Below, in pieces: positions 59,866 to 64,000 of a DNA stretch of 64,000 nt. Each line of letters starts with the position of its first letter. Positions within the stretch are counted from its first letter, which is position 1. The stretch lies in NCBI RefSeq assembly GCF_001949145.1, contig NW_019091375.1:2696558-2760557 (forward strand), read 5' to 3'. Source of the stretch: Acanthaster planci. Taxonomy: Eukaryota > Echinodermata > Asteroidea > Valvatida > Acanthasteridae. Below the pieces are notes generated by a model. That model did no database searches. It had not been told where the DNA came from and worked only from the letters and a program-made list of their open reading frames with translations. Position numbers and translations under genes: made by a program.

Positions 59866-60620
59866 GTGTTCCCGCCGTTCGAACGCGAAAACAAGAAACC
59901 CGTGTCCAGAACAGGCCGCCCGAACTTGACCCAAGATGGCTGCAAGTGCTCATGCAAGGACGCCACCATAGACATACTTAAGCAACTGGAAAAGATTTTG
60001 CAGTCACTGGAGGCCATAGAAAAAAGAGTTACCAACCTTAAAGTCAAACTGAATTACACAAAAACTCAGGTCTTAATTCAAGGCAAGGATATAGATGATG
60101 TTAACCTGACACTAGGTATGATGGACAACGAAAAGGACGACGCACACTCCAGAGTCACGAGCAGGCTGGAAGATCAAGACGATCTCTAAAATCGCAATAG
60201 AAGAAATAACACTGTCATACATGGAGTTCCTGGGATCAGAAGGAAACAAGCTCTGTGAGGTGTTCATCTTTGACCTGCTGACAAACCACATGAGGCTTGA
60301 CAGTGGTGACACTATTGAGATCGAGCAGGCCCACCGGTCTCCCGGGCAGGCACAACCATCGAATGGGGAGGCTTCCCGTGCACGTCCAAGGCCGATCCTT
60401 TGCAGACTTCTCATTAAACAGTCAGCATAGACTCACATTGTCTCATCGGATAACACCTGAAGTCCTTAACAGCTTGAAAGCTCTTGACATTTTGAGGTCT
60501 AGAAGCAACGGGCAGGGCATCGCGGACGAAATTGTAAAATCCTGTGATAATTGGCAACCGCCCATCCCCATTGCTACAATCAGAAAACGGCCTAGACACT
60601 TGGTGGATATTGCATTGTAA
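59866..60620 (+). mobile_element. Broken LINE ORF1-like gene
   Basis: The first frame (59,866-60,189, 107 codons) has a coiled-coil segment with Leu/Ile heptads (ILKQLEKILQSLEAIEKRV), reaching RLEDQDDL and a stop. The same frame continues with NRNRRNN and VIHGVPG. A second frame (60,221-60,430) carries IEQAHRSPG and RPRPILCRLL. Coiled coil, NRxRRNN, I-G-V-P, IExAHR and RPRPI in that order are the L1-type ORF1 RNA-binding protein pattern. A stop and frameshifts make it a pseudogene. Confidence 0.75.
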
Positions 60621-61310
60621 CGACTCTGTTAGAAATGGAAATGGCATTTGTCTAATGCTCACCTAAGCTGGTGAATCTCCTGTGACAGCCTCGGACATAA
60701 AGAAAATCAAAGGCATCAATTTTTTACTCCTCAATGCCCAATCTTTTTTATAACGAGTTGGCTGAGATGCGGCTTTTCGAGTTTGACGAACTTGAAGCTG
60801 TGCTTGATTACGTTATGGAAGACACTGCAGTGTTCTCTCAATAACACGCGGGGAAATCATCTGGTTTGGTCATTTCAAGCTAATGATTGGGAATGGAAAA
60901 AAATGAGTGGGTTAATGACATGTATAAGCAATTAACACAAGTTATCACTAAGCCTACCAGGGTTATTTATACATCTACCCAAAAACTCTCATACACTAAG
61001 CCTGGACTACCGATCCCAGAAGGCACTCACGTATTGGGGTTTTATATCTGACCATTAGTGATCATTATTTGAAGCTCCTAAGGGGGTCTGCTCGTAAAAT
61101 CAGAGCTCTGTCTAAGTCATGGTCTCAAATGAATCCTCACAGATATACGCATGAATGTCTTCTATGATTAGCAAGTTTGAAATAAAACAATCACAGTATC
61201 GACTGGACCTAGGGGATAGGTCTGCCCACGTCGGTGAATAAATTCAGAAAACGCTGCCCTTTTAAAGTGTTGCAACTCCAGGAAAGATGGCATCGACGAT
61301 ACAGAATATA
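60621..61310 (+). mobile_element. Possible LINE ORF2 remains
   Basis: Just after the ORF1 relic, about 60,717-60,790 reads NFLLLNAQSF and ELAEMRLFEFDELEA, resembling the start of an AP-endonuclease domain in LINE ORF2 proteins (usual form LNAQSxxxKxxEL). Farther on no frame is readable. Short and decayed, so low confidence. Confidence 0.35.
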
Positions 61311-63218
61311 CCAACTAGATGGGCAATACGTCAAAGTATTTCCGTCCTCGATCGAGTACTTTTCCAAATCCGATACCTATAGCAGGAATGAGGTTACAAT
61401 GTAAAAGACGATTTGGTCTGATGTCATATTGATAGGAAAAAATACATATTACCCCCTCGAAATGTTTGCACATACAATTATGTAATCTCAAGTACTTCCG
61501 GATAATAGAATATGACAGCATTTGGCTGTATTCCCAAATAAACCGATCTCCGTATTTAACAACACACAAACAATTTAGAAAGCACTTTCATACTTTATGA
61601 AATGTAATGTAATCCTCAATATTTTTATCAGAGGACGCTCAACAAGCGACACAATTTTCAGTTCATTAATTACCACTTACAATTATTACTAATTGATTGA
61701 CTTATACCAATAAACCTCATAACATTCGTAAATTGTGTCTAGCCTTAAGGCTCTAACCTTAATCTAGTTCTATAATATGACACAAAAGAAAAATATCTAA
61801 AGTTTAACATGTAATTCAAATGAATGTTAATAAATAACTCAAGGATTATACTTATAAACGCCACAGAAATTGGTGAACAAATTTTCTAACAGCTTGGAAG
61901 GCAAAAATTCATTGTAGTACAATTTTTTTAGTTATAAGTTCTATTTATTCCAACATAATATCGATATTGCTAAGATGTCAGATCTTGAGCAAAGGCTCAA
62001 GTTTACTTTTTCCTGAACACGTGTACATTTTGAACTTGGATTGAAGCTCATATGAATCTCTCGATGATCGGCAATGTACACAAAAGTAAAGAAATAAAAT
62101 TCACACACACACACAAAGATTCAAACAAATCATTGACAAAATGTAACACTGAAATTCACTCCTATTATGGTGACCACCTGATGTCTTAAAAATTCCCCCG
62201 AATTTTCCAACGTACCTTCAGAATATAGATCAGCCCTATGAAACATTCTTCCAAAATTCACTGTCTATCTTAATATCACAATTAATATCTTTTCTACATG
62301 GCTATGCTTTGTCTACGAAATTATGTCTATGAGAGAAAGATAAAAAAGAACTAAAACACAAAAAAACAAATGAACTTCATTACCTCCAAACTTTTACATT
62401 ATATCATAAATTTAAATGTGTACACTGTAGGGGGTGTTACTTGAACGAGGAAAAGAAACGAAAGACTCTGGGCAAATGAAATCCTGTACGTTTGTATGTA
62501 TTTGTTAGATATACGATTTTCAGTAATACTAATTCAAGGTGGGGTTTTCCTATGTAATTTGAATTTGAAAAATACCCTAGTCCCAGGGAGTTTTTCCATT
62601 TTGATTTCAGTATCTGTTTCAGTATTTCTTTAACTCAACTTGGCCTGTGAAAGCTGGCAAGAGAAAACACTTCCGGCAAATAAATTTCTTATTCATGCAG
62701 GAAAGAAAATTAAATTAAATTAAAACTGAAAAGAAAAATCAAAAACTAACAACCTAGGTGAAAATGCATTTCAAATTCAACAAATGCAATCCAGTTTTCT
62801 TTTAACTGGATTCCAAAAAAAATGCCAACCACAAAATATTTATAGACATTTATCATCAAGTATTGCTTAATACGGTGGTACTTTAGTCCAAAAGGTACAC
62901 ATGGCCAGTATAGACATTGAACGATTTAACGCATACGTCAAGCATATCCATTTATGTAATCTGTTCAGTCTTTTCCTCTTCCTGCGATTTGTATTTCTTT
63001 CCCTGAAATTAAAAAAAAAATAGTGTTATCAGCTTTTGTCTGAGGACAACAATTTACGGAAAAGAAGACTGCATTTGGCACATACACCTGTTTCAATTGA
63101 ACAGTTGAATTCAAAGTTTCAAACCAACCAGTGAGCCAAATCTCATCCAAAGGGATTGTGTTTTCACTGGACTGTTTGATTGAGTAGACAAAAGAGGGTT
63201 GCACTTGGGCACTTCATG
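61311..63218. other. AT-rich gene-free stretch with CA microsatellite
   Basis: A (CA)7 run lies at about 62,102-62,115. Otherwise AT-rich with scattered short open frames; nothing recognised. Confidence 0.45.
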
Positions 63219-63419
63219 CAAAATGACATATGCAGCAAGGTATGAGACGGAGAGAACCCCCCCTGCTTTGTGTTGGTCATTGTCTCGCAGGAATCTGGCG
63301 AATTCCTTTCGGACATCTTGGGGGATGTGTTAAGTAACAATAGTCTGGAATGTGTATAGGGATTGGACATGTTGGGGGGGTACCCCTCGGTCTCATTTCT
63401 TGCTGGGTATACAAAATGA
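63219..63419 (+). mobile_element. Family A MITE, copy 3 (hAT-like, 8-bp target duplication)
   Basis: A 185-bp element (63,227-63,411) with the same ends as copy 1 (CATATGCAGCAAGG and CTTGCTGGGTATA), flanked by a perfect 8-bp direct repeat CAAAATGA (63,219-63,226 and 63,412-63,419). Very similar to copy 1 along its length, with only small indels and substitutions, so both are fairly young compared with copy 2. Confidence 0.88.
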
Positions 63420-64000
63420 ATGAGTTCCAACACAGCGTCGAATTATCACAGCCAGAACATGCGTAGTGGTGGCCGAGATACCAAAAACGTGGGAAAACGA
63501 CGCAAGCGCAAAAAACCCTAACCCTAAAACAGACGGGCGAATTCTGCCCCCCAGAAACTTTCCCGATATCGCAGCAGTGCACTATGTTTTGACGTAATGC
63601 CTTCAAACGTTTAGAGTAACTCCTTGGGGTCTTTTTGACACCAATTTTGCGAAAATCGAACGTAACGTATGTTTTTCCGAAGCGCGCGTTTTTTTTTTTT
63701 TTTAGATAGTTCAGCCAAAAATGTGTACTTTTCCCACGGCGGCGCTCAATGCACGTAGGATGGCACACAAATAGCCTTGAACAACAAAATAATACGTCAG
63801 ACTTCAAATTTATAATGATGAAAGGTGTCTTTACACGTATAGTGAGTTTCAAAAAAAGGGAGCAAGGCACAACCGATTTTGGGGGAGGGGCGGAATCTAC
63901 CCTGGGTGTGAGATAACCCGGCTCTTTTAGGGTTAAACCTTAAGCGGCTGATTTATTCAATGTACCTTTGCAAAAACTCGGTGTCTACTTTAAAATACNN
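63420..64000. other. Window end, no gene
   Basis: It contains two tandem CCCTAA words (about 63,517-63,528) and a T run at about 63,690-63,704. The last two bases are N. A 197-codon minus frame runs through here and the family A element, but shows no domain and shares sequence with a non-coding repeat. Confidence 0.45.

Noticed and set aside
63517-63528. CCCTAACCCTAA, telomere-like
   Set aside because: Only two units; no array, so not a telomeric or interstitial telomeric block.
63277-63870. 197-codon minus-strand open frame, the longest in the window
   Set aside because: It runs through the non-coding family A element and a poly-A/T tract, has no domain, and parts of it match the translated MITE at 1.8 and 22.7 kb.

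Overview
This window comes from an animal nuclear genome. It has long introns, no operons, abundant diverged transposon relics and a gene whose pieces join through GT-AG splice sites. The palindromic octamer TAGGCCTA occurs eight times. That, the Ngaro-like retrotransposon and the many small inverted-repeat elements would suit a marine deuterostome invertebrate (echinoderm, hemichordate or lancelet type). The organism assignment is an inference, not something the sequence proves.

The only host protein-coding gene I can support is on the plus strand from 33,689 to 55,045. It is a vesicular glutamate transporter of the SLC17A6/7/8 (VGLUT) group. Eleven coding exons join in a consistent reading frame to a predicted 564-residue, 12-helix major facilitator protein. 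All boundaries are GT-AG and every phase matches. Five charged residues important in mammalian VGLUT2 are present (Arg88, His128, Arg184, Glu191 and Arg322 in rat numbering; here 67, 107, 163, 170 and 300). The C-terminal tail keeps VGLUT-like YGT and EFVQ motifs. Any upstream non-coding first exon and the promoter were not located.

Layout: 1-33,687 is upstream DNA with no recognisable gene. It holds miniature inverted-repeat elements at about 1.8, 6.7, 6.9, 9.4, 22.7, 26.7, 29.4 and 29.7 kb, and a cluster of perfect cAMP-response palindromes (TGACGTCA) at 25.3-29.4 kb. The gene spans 33.7-55.0 kb. Its 7.2-kb second intron holds a decayed minus-strand Ngaro/DIRS-type retrotransposon (about 36.4-40.7 kb) with gag-like, reverse transcriptase, RNase H, tyrosine recombinase and SGNH-hydrolase remains in that order. 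Intron 5 has a diverged local duplication and a possible LINE tail. Intron 9 has an ACTCG-rich stretch, and intron 10 a 17-bp minisatellite.

Downstream, 55.0-64.0 kb holds the 3' untranslated region, two copies of an inverted-repeat element (56.2 and 57.8 kb), a broken LINE ORF1 (59.9-60.6 kb) and a third copy of the hAT-like element found at 1.8 kb. No new immune, toxin or CRISPR-like system is visible. The most interesting items are the fully resolved transporter gene, the SGNH-carrying Ngaro relic inside it, and the repeat families with readable target-site duplications.
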